Assembly (NCBI GenBank): GCA_965267485.1
Contig: OZ254080.1
Coordinates: 310,001-374,000 of the forward strand
From: JANQJA01 sp965267485
GTDB taxonomy: Bacteria > Pseudomonadota > Gammaproteobacteria > Pseudomonadales > Azotimanducaceae
DNA length: 64,000 nucleotides
Direction: 5' to 3'
Made by a program: the position numbers and the translations under genes. Positions 44,484 through 53,265 of the stretch are shown piece after piece. The number at the start of each line of letters is the position of its first letter. The stretch's first letter is position 1. The notes beneath the pieces were generated by a model. It saw nothing but the letters and a program-made list of their open reading frames with translations. It searched no databases and was not told where the DNA came from.

Positions 44484-45724
44484 ACAGAATAATTCTTGCC
44501 TTCGTTGCTGCGACGTTCGTCGCATTGGCTGGCTGCTCTGACCACGATCACGAGGACAGCGGTCACGGCCACGGTCATGATGATCATGAGGAGGCGGCGG
44601 AATACGAGCGCGGTGAACATGGCGGGCGCGTACTTCGCGATGGCGCGTTTGCGGTCGAACTCGCCATCTTCGAAACGGGCGTTCCTCCCGAGTATCGGGC
44701 ATGGGTGACCATGGACGGCGAACCGGTCGCACCATCAGCGGTTGACCTGACCGTTCGTCTTGTACGGCTCGGCGGTGAGGACTTGATCCGCTTTGAGAAC
44801 AGCGGTGACGCCCTGCGTGGTGACACGATTATCTACGAACCACACTCCTTTGCGGTCGAGGTGCGGGCGACCTACAAGGGAGAGATCCATGAATGGGCCT
44901 TTGAAAGTTTCGAGGGTCGAACGCTCATTGAACCCGCTGTCGCTGAGTCATTCGGTCTGGAAACGGAGCCTGCTGGCCCGGCAACAATAAGGCAGCATGT
45001 CCATGCCTATGGCCGCGTAACGCCGGCAATCGATCGACACCGAAGCATCTCTGCACGCTATGAAGGCGAAGTGAAACAGGTCCACGTGAGCGTTGGCGAC
45101 GTCGTGGAGAAGGGACAGACCCTGCTCACGATCGAAAGCAACAACAGCCTGCAGGACTATACGGTTCCAGCGCCGATCAGCGGCGTCGTTACCCACCGTA
45201 TGATCAATCCCGGTGAGCAATCGGAGAGAAAGGAATTGCTGAGGCTTGCCGACTTTTCTGTGGTGTGGGTTCAGCTCGATGTTTTCCCGCAGGACCTGCC
45301 TCGCGTGAACGTGGGGCAGCCCGTGATTCTGTCGGACGCCGATGACGTGCAGCTTGGCGAAGGCGCGATCGACTTTATTTCCCCTTCAACGCGATCTGTT
45401 CAGGCCGTTGAGGTTCGCGTGGTCATGGACAACGCTGCCGGTTCGCTGCGGCCGGGGCAGCTCGTGCAGGGGGAGATCGAGATTGCTGCTTTTGATGTTC
45501 CGCTTGCTGTTCGGCGAAGTGGCCTTCAATCGTTCCGCGACTTCACCGTGGTCTACGGCAAATTCGGCAATGAGTATGAGGTCAGGATGCTGGACCTCGG
45601 CCGGTCTGGCAGGGAGTACATCGAGGTGTTGGGCGGTATCGAGCCCGGTATTCCCTATGTCACGACCAACAGTTACCTCGTCAAGGCTGACATCGAAAAG
45701 TCTGGCGCCTCACATGACCACTAG
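44480..45724 (+). CDS. czcB: Periplasmic adaptor CzcB of the heavy-metal RND pump
   Basis: A 414-residue membrane fusion protein with a lipoprotein-like N-terminus (FVALAGC) followed by the His/Asp-rich metal-binding start typical of CzcB (DHDHEDSGHGHGHDDHEE). The lipoyl half-motifs are VKQVHVSVGDVVEKGQTLLTIES and VPAPISGVVTHRMI; the short hairpin between them is characteristic of heavy-metal adaptors. It bridges CzcA and CzcC. czcA begins 9 bp downstream. Confidence 0.94.
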   Translation: MNRIILAFVAATFVALAGCSDHDHEDSGHGHGHDDHEEAAEYERGEHGGRVLRDGAFAVELAIFETGVPPEYRAWVTMDGEPVAPSAVDLTVRLVRLGGEDLIRFENSGDALRGDTIIYEPHSFAVEVRATYKGEIHEWAFESFEGRTLIEPAVAESFGLETEPAGPATIRQHVHAYGRVTPAIDRHRSISARYEGEVKQVHVSVGDVVEKGQTLLTIESNNSLQDYTVPAPISGVVTHRMINPGEQSERKELLRLADFSVVWVQLDVFPQDLPRVNVGQPVILSDADDVQLGEGAIDFISPSTRSVQAVEVRVVMDNAAGSLRPGQLVQGEIEIAAFDVPLAVRRSGLQSFRDFTVVYGKFGNEYEVRMLDLGRSGREYIEVLGGIEPGIPYVTTNSYLVKADIEKSGASHDH

Positions 45725-45733
45725 GGAAGACTG

Positions 45734-48700
45734 ATGCTCGAATTTATCCTGAGAACAGCCATCAATCGGCGTGTGATCGTTGTCATGCTCGTGCTCGCCG
45801 TCAGCGGCCTTGGCGTGTGGAATTTTTCCAAGCTGCCTATCGATGCCGTGCCGGACATCACCAATGTCCAGGTACAGGTGAATACCGCGGCATCCGGGTA
45901 TACACCGCTTGAGGTTGAGCAGCGTATTTCCTATCTCGTCGAGAACGCGATGGCGGGCATGCCTCGTCTGGAATATACGCGTTCGGTATCCCGGTACGCC
46001 GTCTCCCAGATCACGGTGGTATTCGAGGAAGGGACTGACATCTACTTTGCGCGCCAGCAGGTCAGCCAAAGGCTGGATGCAGTCAGAACCGAACTGCCCG
46101 ACGGCATCGAGCCCGAAATGGGCCCGATCGCAACCGGCCTTGGGGAAATCTTCATGTTCACGGTCGACAGTGAGCCGGGCGCGACAAACAGCGATGGTTC
46201 GCCGATCACACCGATGGATCTCCGAACGGTGCACGACTGGGTCATTCGCCCACAGTTGCTCCGCGTGCCTGGCGTCGTCGAGATCAATCCGATTGGCGGA
46301 TATGTCAGGCAAGTGCTGGTCGCACCGATGCTCGGGCAGCTCGTCGCTCACAACCTCACACTCGATCAACTCCGTGAAGCGCTGGTCAGCGGTAATGCAA
46401 ACCGCGGTGCGGGATTTGTCGAACGCAATGGCGCTCAGTGGCTGATGCGCGTGCCCGGCCAGGTGACGAGTCTGGAAGAGGTTCGCAGCATCGTCATCGA
46501 TACAAATGACGGTACGCCGCTGACGGTTGGTGATGTCGCTGAGGTGAGTTTTTCAAGCGAGCTCCGCTCCGGTGCGGCGACACAGAACGGGCGTGAGGTC
46601 GTCATGAGTACGGTCTTTATGCTGATTGGGGAAAACAGCCGCGACGTTGCGCGCCGCGTGGGCGAACGCCTTGAGGAAGTGAACCGGAGCCTGCCGGAAG
46701 GCATCTCGGCTACGGCCGTCTACGATCGAACCGATCTTGTGAACAAGACGCTCGAGACTGTGCGAACCAATCTGGTTGAAGGCGCGCTGCTGGTCATCGC
46801 GGTGTTGTTCCTGTTCCTGGGTAACATCCGTGCAGCGTTGCTGACGGCCGCCGTCATTCCGGTGGCGATGTTGATGACAGTCACAGGCATGGTTCAGACC
46901 CGCGTCTCTGCGAACCTGATGAGCCTCGGTGCGCTGGATTTCGGGCTGATCGTGGATGGTGCGGTGATCATTGTCGAAAACTGTCTGCGTCGACTGGGTG
47001 AAGCCGATGCGCGGGTGCGGGGCAGCATGAAAGAGCGGCTTGAAATCGTCTTTGATGCAACCCGTGAGGTAATCCGGCCCGCCATGTTTGGTGTCTTCAT
47101 CATCACCGCGGTCTACTTGCCGATCTTCTCGCTCTCGGGTATCGAGGGCAAGATGTTTCATCCAATGGCGATAACAGTCGTCATCGCGTTGCTGTCGGCG
47201 ATGGTGCTGTCTATTACCCTTATTCCTGCGGGCATCGCGCTGTTCGTGCGCAACGTCAGCGGCGAGGGTCCGGGTCGACTGACCCTGGCATTGAAGCGTG
47301 TCTATGGGCCGGCATTGTGGTTCGCCGTTCGCCGGCCAGTGATCGTCCTGCTGGCTGCGGTCGTCCTTCTGGTGACGTCAGGCTACTTTGCCTCTCGGTT
47401 GGGAAGTGAGTTCATTCCCAATCTGGATGAAGGCGACATTGCCATGCACGCACTTCGCATTCCGGGCACGTCGCTCAGTCAGGCGATCAGCATGCAGGAG
47501 GCGCTTGAGGCCACCATTGTAGAAATGCCTGAGGTCGAGCGTGTCTTCGCCAAAATTGGGACGGCTGAAGTGGCAACCGAGGCGGTTCCGCCCAGCGTCG
47601 CTGATAACTTCATCATTATGAAAGAGCGTGACGAATGGCCTGACCCTGATAGACCAAAAGCTGATTTTATTCGTGAGCTTGAGTCCCGCGTCTCAGCGAT
47701 TCCAGGCAACCGGTATGAGTTCTTGCAACCGATTCAGATGCGCTTTAACGAGCTTATTGCCGGCGTTCGATCGGAGCTGGCGATCAATATCTACGGCGAC
47801 GACTTCGACCAGCTGATCAGTGCCGGCGAGAGTATCGGTGTAGTCGTTGAGTCCATTGCCGGTGCATCGGATGTCGCGGTCGAGCAAACGACCGGCTTGC
47901 CGATTCTCTCGATTGTGCCGCGGCGTCAGCAACTCGCACGTCATGGCATTCCGCTTTCGGCATTCCAGGACGTCGTTGCCACCGCGATGTCCGGTGCGGA
48001 TGCCGGGATTTATTATGACGGTGATATTCGCAGTGACATCGTGGTTCGACTGTCTGAGCAACGTCGATCGGATATTGATTCGCTCGGTGAATTACCTGTT
48101 CAAAAACCGGATGGTTCCTTCATTCCGCTCGCCGAGTTAGCCGATCTGGAGTTGAGCGAAGGGATTAACCAGATCAATCGTCAGAACGGCAAACGGCGTG
48201 TTGTGGTGACGTCCAATGTCCGTGATCGCGATCTGGGCTCGTTTGTCACGGAAGTGCAGGCGCGTGTTGGTGCAGAAGTTGAACTGCCGCCGGGTTACTG
48301 GGTGGAGTATGCCGGGACGTTTGAGCAACTGCTGTCTGCGAGTCAGCGGCTTTCAGTCGTTGTTCCGCTGACACTTGTATTGATCTTGTTTCTGCTGACG
48401 ATAGCGCTAGGTTCGCTTCGGGATTCCCTGATCATCTTCTCGGGCGTGCCGCTTGCCCTGACGGGTGGAATTGCAGCGCTGGTGTTGCGTGACATTCCGT
48501 TCTCGATTTCAGCTGCAGTAGGGTTTATCGCATTGTCGGGGATAGCCGTGTTGAACGGAATCGTCATGGTTTCGTTTATTCGGGACCTGCGAGATCATGG
48601 GCAGGGTCTGGTCGAGGCGATAGTGCAGGGCGCACAAACCAGATTGCGTCCCGTATTGATGACGGCTCTGGTCGCTTCGCTCGGGTTTCTGCCCATGGCG

Positions 48701-48841
48701 CTTAACACTGGTATTGGTGCTGAGGTTCAGAGGCCGCTGGCCACCGTTGTTATTGGCGGCATCATCACCGCGACGCTGTTGACGCTGGTCGTGTTGCCGG
48801 CACTTTACCGACTCGTTCATGGAATCAGCAGAACGCGATGA
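45734..48841 (+). CDS. czcA: Heavy-metal efflux RND permease CzcA
   Basis: A 1035-residue, full-length proton-driven exporter of divalent metals. The first helix (INRRVIVVMLVLAVSGLGVW) and LPIDAVPDITNVQVQV are intact. The TM4 motif DFGLIVDGAVIIVEN matches the Co/Zn/Cd (HME1/2) class rather than the Cu/Ag class. The second half ends ALSGIAVLNGIVMVSFIRDLR and LVVLPALYRL. Compared with the copy at 19526 it is complete. It overlaps the downstream MFS gene by 4 bp, so that carrier is part of the operon. Confidence 0.95.
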   Translation: MLEFILRTAINRRVIVVMLVLAVSGLGVWNFSKLPIDAVPDITNVQVQVNTAASGYTPLEVEQRISYLVENAMAGMPRLEYTRSVSRYAVSQITVVFEEGTDIYFARQQVSQRLDAVRTELPDGIEPEMGPIATGLGEIFMFTVDSEPGATNSDGSPITPMDLRTVHDWVIRPQLLRVPGVVEINPIGGYVRQVLVAPMLGQLVAHNLTLDQLREALVSGNANRGAGFVERNGAQWLMRVPGQVTSLEEVRSIVIDTNDGTPLTVGDVAEVSFSSELRSGAATQNGREVVMSTVFMLIGENSRDVARRVGERLEEVNRSLPEGISATAVYDRTDLVNKTLETVRTNLVEGALLVIAVLFLFLGNIRAALLTAAVIPVAMLMTVTGMVQTRVSANLMSLGALDFGLIVDGAVIIVENCLRRLGEADARVRGSMKERLEIVFDATREVIRPAMFGVFIITAVYLPIFSLSGIEGKMFHPMAITVVIALLSAMVLSITLIPAGIALFVRNVSGEGPGRLTLALKRVYGPALWFAVRRPVIVLLAAVVLLVTSGYFASRLGSEFIPNLDEGDIAMHALRIPGTSLSQAISMQEALEATIVEMPEVERVFAKIGTAEVATEAVPPSVADNFIIMKERDEWPDPDRPKADFIRELESRVSAIPGNRYEFLQPIQMRFNELIAGVRSELAINIYGDDFDQLISAGESIGVVVESIAGASDVAVEQTTGLPILSIVPRRQQLARHGIPLSAFQDVVATAMSGADAGIYYDGDIRSDIVVRLSEQRRSDIDSLGELPVQKPDGSFIPLAELADLELSEGINQINRQNGKRRVVVTSNVRDRDLGSFVTEVQARVGAEVELPPGYWVEYAGTFEQLLSASQRLSVVVPLTLVLILFLLTIALGSLRDSLIIFSGVPLALTGGIAALVLRDIPFSISAAVGFIALSGIAVLNGIVMVSFIRDLRDHGQGLVEAIVQGAQTRLRPVLMTALVASLGFLPMALNTGIGAEVQRPLATVVIGGIITATLLTLVVLPALYRLVHGISRTR

Positions 48842-50220
48842 ACCATCAATCTCCTTTCCGTAGTGCGACTTTTCGAAGACTGTTTGGGGCGCAAGTAACG
48901 TCGCTGGCGGGCTCCGGTCTGGCAACGGTCGCACTGGCGTTGCTGGCTTACGATCTGGCGGGAGGCAACGCGGGACAGGTGCTCGGTACGGCACTTGCGA
49001 TCAAAATGGTTGCGTACGTGGTTATTGCACCCATTGCCGGCGCTTATGCGCCTCGGCTGCCCCGTCGGGCATTGCTGATCGCGCTTGATCTGATCCGCGC
49101 GGCGATCGTCTGCCTGTTACCGTTTGTGACGGAGGTATGGCAGGTCTATGTGCTGATCTTCGCGCTCAACGCCTGCGCCGCTGTTTTTACGCCGACTTAT
49201 CAGGCGACGATTCCCGAGATTTTGCCTGAAGACGAGCAGTACACCCGTGCGCTTTCCTACTCGCGGCTTGCGTACGATATCGAGAGTCTCGCGAGCCCGA
49301 CGCTGGCCGCGATTGCGTTGCTGTTCCTCTCTTATGACATGTTGTTTGCGGCCAATGGACTTACTTTTTTGCTGTCGGCAGCGTTCATTGCCTCCACCAC
49401 GCTGCCGCTTGCCAGAAGCGGTAAACCCGAGACAACGATCTGGCAGAACCTGACGGCGGGAACCCGAATCTATCTGGCAACGCCGCGACTGCGAGGATTG
49501 CTTGCGCTGTCTTTTGCGCTCTCCTGTGGTGGTGCGATGGTGATCGTTAACACGGTCGTATTGGTCAGGGATGTGCTGGGTGGCACTGATGCCGATACGG
49601 CAACCGTTCTGGCCTGCTACGGCGCCGGTTCAATGATCGTCGCGTTGTTGCTGCCAAAATGGCTGGATCGGCACCCGGACCGCAGGCCGATGATTCTTGG
49701 CGGCGCGATGACGTTCGTCGCGCTTGGCATGGGCTTCTTTGCGTCATCCTACGCGTTTGTCTTTGTCGTCTGGTTTCTTCTCGGTGCCGGTAATTCGCTG
49801 ATTCAAACACCTGCCGGCCGGCTGCTGAAACGTTCCAGTACGGTCGAGAACCGGTCTGCTGTCTATGCCGCGCAGTTTGCGCTGTCTCATGCCTGCTGGC
49901 TCATTGCGTACCCGGCTGCCGGATGGGCAGGCAGCATGTTCGGGCTGCCGCTTACCTTTATTGGCCTCGCTCTGCTAGCGCTTGCGGCGGTGTCGATTGC
50001 ATTGAGGCTCTGGCATGCCAAGGATGAAGCGCCGGTAACGCATGTTCACGAGGGGACAGCCCACACCCATCTGCATGTTCATGATGAGCACCACCAACAT
50101 GAACATGAAGGCTGGGAAGGACCCGAGCCTCATGAACATGAACATCGACACGAGCCCGTCGAGCATCGGCATGAGGTGGTGATTGACCGGCACCATCCGG
50201 AGTGGCCGGCCCTCCGCTGA
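48838..50220 (+). CDS. MFS transporter with His-rich C-terminal tail (copy 1)
   Basis: A 460-residue major facilitator with 12 helices (VTSLAGSGLATVALALLAYDLAGG, PRRALLIALDLIRAAIV and so on) and a cytosolic tail of about 60 residues packed with His: HVHEGTAHTHLHVHDEHHQH and then several HEHEH groups. The tail could bind Zn, Co or Ni. The gene is fused to the czcCBA operon by a 4-bp overlap. A second, shorter copy is at 53266, and the two proteins are almost identical through the membrane part. The transported species is unknown. Confidence 0.87.
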   Translation: MNHQSPFRSATFRRLFGAQVTSLAGSGLATVALALLAYDLAGGNAGQVLGTALAIKMVAYVVIAPIAGAYAPRLPRRALLIALDLIRAAIVCLLPFVTEVWQVYVLIFALNACAAVFTPTYQATIPEILPEDEQYTRALSYSRLAYDIESLASPTLAAIALLFLSYDMLFAANGLTFLLSAAFIASTTLPLARSGKPETTIWQNLTAGTRIYLATPRLRGLLALSFALSCGGAMVIVNTVVLVRDVLGGTDADTATVLACYGAGSMIVALLLPKWLDRHPDRRPMILGGAMTFVALGMGFFASSYAFVFVVWFLLGAGNSLIQTPAGRLLKRSSTVENRSAVYAAQFALSHACWLIAYPAAGWAGSMFGLPLTFIGLALLALAAVSIALRLWHAKDEAPVTHVHEGTAHTHLHVHDEHHQHEHEGWEGPEPHEHEHRHEPVEHRHEVVIDRHHPEWPALR

Positions 50221-50276
50221 GTGCAGCTGCCGCGTTTGCGGACTATGGCGTAGCGGTTGACCTGATTATCTGTGGC

Positions 50277-50307
50277 TGGACTCTGGAGTTGCTTCAGGGA
50301 TTATCGT
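50277..50307 (+). promoter_or_regulatory. MerR-type (ZntR/CadR-like) promoter, second copy
   Basis: TGGACT (50277-50282), spacer CTGGAGTTGCTTCAGGGAT of 19 bp, TATCGT (50302-50307). The part ACTCTGGAGT closely resembles the left half of ZntR operators. It differs from the site at 42427 at only a few positions. It faces the DUF3703 gene 23 bp downstream and probably also serves the CDF and methyltransferase genes. Confidence 0.74.
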
Positions 50308-50329
50308 CCTCGCAGGAAGATCCAGATAA

Positions 50330-50707
50330 GTGACTCGTATGAACCGCGCATACTCAACTAACATCCGGCCCCACGTAGAACGCGAGCTGATAGCAGCTTG
50401 TGACGCTCGAGAGTCGGGGGCTCCTGCAGACGAATTTCACCACTTGGAGAACGCGCACGTTCTTGGCCAGGAATCTACGTACTGGCATATGAAAGTTCAC
50501 GTTCTGATGCTTCAGTGGGCGATCAGGAATCGTTCGCTATCGGAAATGATTGGACAAGTAATTCGGATCATTGGCGCTGCAACGAAGACGGCGATCGGTT
50601 TAGTGCCTGAGGGAAACACTGGTGGCAGCAACGTGAGCCCGCTGAGACGAATGCCGGTTGCGTTCGAGTTGCGGCAGATCATTGAAGTGGCACGTGTGGG
50701 CAGATGA
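50330..50707 (+). CDS. DUF3703 family protein
   Basis: A 125-residue soluble protein. Family phrases are IRPHVERELIAA, FHHLENAHVLGQESTYWHMKVHVLMLQWA, VIRIIGAATKTAIGLVPEGNTGGSNVSP, all matching DUF3703, which is commonly linked to Zn/Cd/Hg resistance genes. Conserved His residues suggest metal binding, but the function is unknown. The GTG at 50330 has AGGAAG 10 bp before it; an ATG three codons later is possible. Confidence 0.88.
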   Translation: MTRMNRAYSTNIRPHVERELIAACDARESGAPADEFHHLENAHVLGQESTYWHMKVHVLMLQWAIRNRSLSEMIGQVIRIIGAATKTAIGLVPEGNTGGSNVSPLRRMPVAFELRQIIEVARVGR

Positions 50708-50762
50708 TGCAACGGTGCGGCTTTGACTTTCGGCCATGGGAACAACTGGAGAATAAGCGGTG

Positions 50763-51644
50763 ATGACTGACAAACCTGAGCAGCCCCCGTTAGATGCGAG
50801 GGGCGAAAGCGACGATGATCTGAAAACTTGTGGTTTTGTCAGCGAGTATCGAGTACTGAAGATGGACTGTCCTTCGGAAGAGAACATGATCCGAATGGCG
50901 CTCGACGGCATTGAACCTCGCGTCCTGCTGGAGTTCGATACGCCCAATCGCAAGGTCCGCGTATTCCATGGCGACGATGCAACCACCATCGAGGAGCGCC
51001 TGGGCTCGCTGGGACTGGGCGCTAGTCTGGAAACAACCACACCCGTGGCAGAGGAAGATCTTGCCCGGGTGAGTGAAGAAGAGGAAGCAACGGCCCAGAT
51101 GGAGGCCAGCGTCCTGAAGTGGCTGCTGGCGATCAATGGCGTGATGTTCGTGGTTGAGCTGACGGTGGGATGGCTGGCGCAATCGACAGGGCTCATTGCT
51201 GACTCGCTGGATATGTTCGCCGATGCTGCGGTCTATGGCGTCGCACTCTATGCGGTGACGCGAAGCCTTCGCACCAAACTGCGGGCCGCACACCTGGCCG
51301 GCTGGTTACAGCTGGTGCTGGCAATAGGCGTTCTGACTGAGGTCGGGCGGCGATTCGTATTCGGTAGTGAGCCGGTATCTGTCCTGATGATGGGGTTTGG
51401 ACTGCTGGCTCTGGCCGCTAACGCCTGGTGTCTTATGTTGATTGCAAGGAACCGGCACGGCGGTGCGCATATGAAAGCAAGCTTCATTTTCTCGGCAAAT
51501 GATGTGATTGCCAACACTGGCGTCATTCTGGCCGGTGTATTGGTAGCGTGGACCGGGTCACGGTATCCCGATCTGGTGATCGGTTTAGTCATTGGTGTGA
51601 TCGTACTGAACGGTGCCCGGCGAATTTTGCAGCTGAAACACTAG
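50763..51644 (+). CDS. CDF-type cation transporter with N-terminal metal-binding-like domain
   Basis: A 293-residue exporter. Residues 1-95 form a soluble domain related to HMA/ferredoxin-like folds (EYRVLKMDCPSEENMIRMAL with a single Cys). The membrane part has the CDF site LIADSLDMFADAAVYG (D and the DxxxD form, with Asp replacing the usual His) and the matching FSANDVIANTGVI. That replacement may change metal preference toward other divalent ions. No C-terminal cytosolic domain is present, so it is a short CDF. ATG 50763 is chosen; GTG 50760 is possible. Confidence 0.85.
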   Translation: MTDKPEQPPLDARGESDDDLKTCGFVSEYRVLKMDCPSEENMIRMALDGIEPRVLLEFDTPNRKVRVFHGDDATTIEERLGSLGLGASLETTTPVAEEDLARVSEEEEATAQMEASVLKWLLAINGVMFVVELTVGWLAQSTGLIADSLDMFADAAVYGVALYAVTRSLRTKLRAAHLAGWLQLVLAIGVLTEVGRRFVFGSEPVSVLMMGFGLLALAANAWCLMLIARNRHGGAHMKASFIFSANDVIANTGVILAGVLVAWTGSRYPDLVIGLVIGVIVLNGARRILQLKH

Positions 51645-51667
51645 GGAGTCGACTCGCGGGAGGCAAG

Positions 51668-52348
51668 ATGAAACTGGCAGAGGTCAGAAAAAACTACGAT
51701 GCGGTCTCTGCATACTACGATCTAGCAACCGACCTGATTTTCCATAGATTGTTGGGCCTCTATGATTGGCGGAAGCGGGCGATTGATCGATTGCAGCTGC
51801 GCGCCGGCGATACGGTGTTGGACATCGGCTGCGGAACCGGCAATAACTTCGAATTGATTCAACAGGCGGTTGGGTCTTCGGGCAGGATCATCGGCGTTGA
51901 CTACTCGCCGGGGATGCTGAAACGCGCACGCCGTCGATGTGAAAACGCGGGATGGACCAACGTGGTCCTGTTACAGGACGATGTAGCTCAACTCGATCAG
52001 GTTTCGCAGGATGTCGATGCCTGTGTTTCCATTTGGTGTCTTGGCATCGTTCACGACCTTCCGGCTGCGCTCCGCCGCATGATTACGCTGACAAGGTCAG
52101 GTGGCCGAATCTTTATTCTTGATTTTGATCGGGCGGTACCAGCCGATGGACCGCTGCGTTATCTGTTTCCCCTTTATCGCTGGCTGTTAATCAAGTCGGG
52201 AATTGACGCTCCCGAAGATATGAATAGTGATCGCCTGCAGCGCCGCTGGAATGAAGGGCGCTGCATTCTCAACGAGCACTTGGTGGCAGCGGAGGAAGAA
52301 CGCTACCTGTGGGACGGCGGGTTGCTAATCTCTGGCGCCGTCAGATGA
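51668..52348 (+). CDS. Class I SAM-dependent methyltransferase (UbiE-like)
   Basis: A 226-residue enzyme. The SAM-binding motif I is VLDIGCGTGNNFELI, the acidic residue ending strand 2 is in IIGVDYSPGMLKRA, and motif IV-like residues are in ACVSIWCLGIVHDL. The N-terminus MKLAEVRKNYDAVSAYYDLATDLIF resembles the UbiE/COQ5 and MenG group and some phosphatidylethanolamine methyltransferases. The substrate is unknown. It is 23 bp downstream of the CDF gene. Confidence 0.85.
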   Translation: MKLAEVRKNYDAVSAYYDLATDLIFHRLLGLYDWRKRAIDRLQLRAGDTVLDIGCGTGNNFELIQQAVGSSGRIIGVDYSPGMLKRARRRCENAGWTNVVLLQDDVAQLDQVSQDVDACVSIWCLGIVHDLPAALRRMITLTRSGGRIFILDFDRAVPADGPLRYLFPLYRWLLIKSGIDAPEDMNSDRLQRRWNEGRCILNEHLVAAEEERYLWDGGLLISGAVR

Positions 52349-52363
52349 TGATCGCGGGCTCCC

Positions 52364-52933
52364 ATGGCCATAGAGCTGTGCGTCTCGAGGTGCCCTGTCT
52401 ATGTGCTCGAACTCAAGGCTGGAATGCCGGATGTCGAAGCGCTCTCGCAACTGCTCCTTGATGCGGGACTTGGCTGCTTCCATGTGGGTCCATGCCTCTG
52501 GTTGTTGTGGTGGCTGGACTTCAAGCTGAGCGTTGCCGTCTGGGTGGGCATGATCGCCGTGGCGGGGTTGGCTGTGGAACTGGGTCTGCTGATGATGGTC
52601 TATCTGGATATCGCATGGCGTGATCGCGAACTAGAGCGTCGGCTCAATACCGGCGGGGACCTGGCGGAAGTCATCCAGAGCGGTGCCGGACAGCGCATTC
52701 GACCCATGTTGATGACGGGGCTGGCACTCTTTATGGGGTTGGTCCCGATTCTGTTGTCCAGTGGTACCGGCGCCGATGTGATGCAGCGTATCGCCGCACC
52801 CATGGTAGGCGGGGTGATTTCAGCCTTGCTGATGGTGTTGGTAGTGTACCCCGCAATCTTCATGTTCTGGCGCGGCCGCGGGTTGCCCGGGGGCGCACCA
52901 ACGCCGCCGCGGGAGAATGGTGATGATGAATAG
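52364..52933 (+). pseudogene. C-terminal fragment of a CusA-type heavy-metal RND pump
   Basis: A frame of 189 codons. From about 52487 on it matches the last 140 residues of CusA-type pumps: LSVAVWVGMIAVAGLAVELGLLMMVYLD, IRPMLMTGLALFMGLVPILLSSGTGADVMQRIAAPMVGG, then a short tail. The first 40 codons do not belong to an RND pump, so it is a broken gene joined to foreign sequence. It ends 30 bp before a broken merR. Expression as a functional pump is not possible. Confidence 0.8.
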
Positions 52934-52962
52934 CTGCTCTCCCACTCATTTGATTAGTCTTT

Positions 52963-53057
52963 ATCTTCTCGTAGTAGCGGATCGTCTCGAGGTTACACCC
53001 GGTGCGTCGCGCCAGCTCGGCACGCCGCAGCCCCCGTTTGGTGATGCGGTCACTCAC
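52963..53057 (-). pseudogene. 5' fragment of a second merR gene
   Basis: From GTG 53057 the frame encodes MSDRITKRGLRRAELARRTG and CNLETIRYYEKI, nearly identical to the N-terminus of the MerR at 26939. At 52963 the similarity stops and the frame runs into unrelated residues. Only the DNA-binding half survives, without the metal-binding cysteines. The upstream regulatory block is kept at 53079-53115. Confidence 0.85.
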
Positions 53058-53078
53058 AAGTCAGACCTCTTGAAAGCC

Positions 53079-53115
53079 GTAGTTGAGTCAGACGGTAACG
53101 TACAACACATCCAGT
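53079..53115 (-). promoter_or_regulatory. Conserved block upstream of the broken merR
   Basis: A 37-bp block matching 26960-26996 at 33 positions. It lies 21 bp upstream of the merR fragment start, as at the intact gene. On the plus strand it precedes the second MFS copy by about 150 bp and could also serve that gene. It supports the idea that the block is a MerR binding site. Confidence 0.5.
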
Positions 53116-53265
53116 TGCACAACTTCCGCTTCTGCTCTCGCCGTCAGCAGGCACTTGTTGCGGTCGGTGCTGGCTACTAAACGGTTTCATCGAACGTCCT
53201 GCGCCGAGACGCTTTTCGGGATCAGTTACGGATAAAAGGGAACTGTCGAAAACCTTCTCAGGGCG

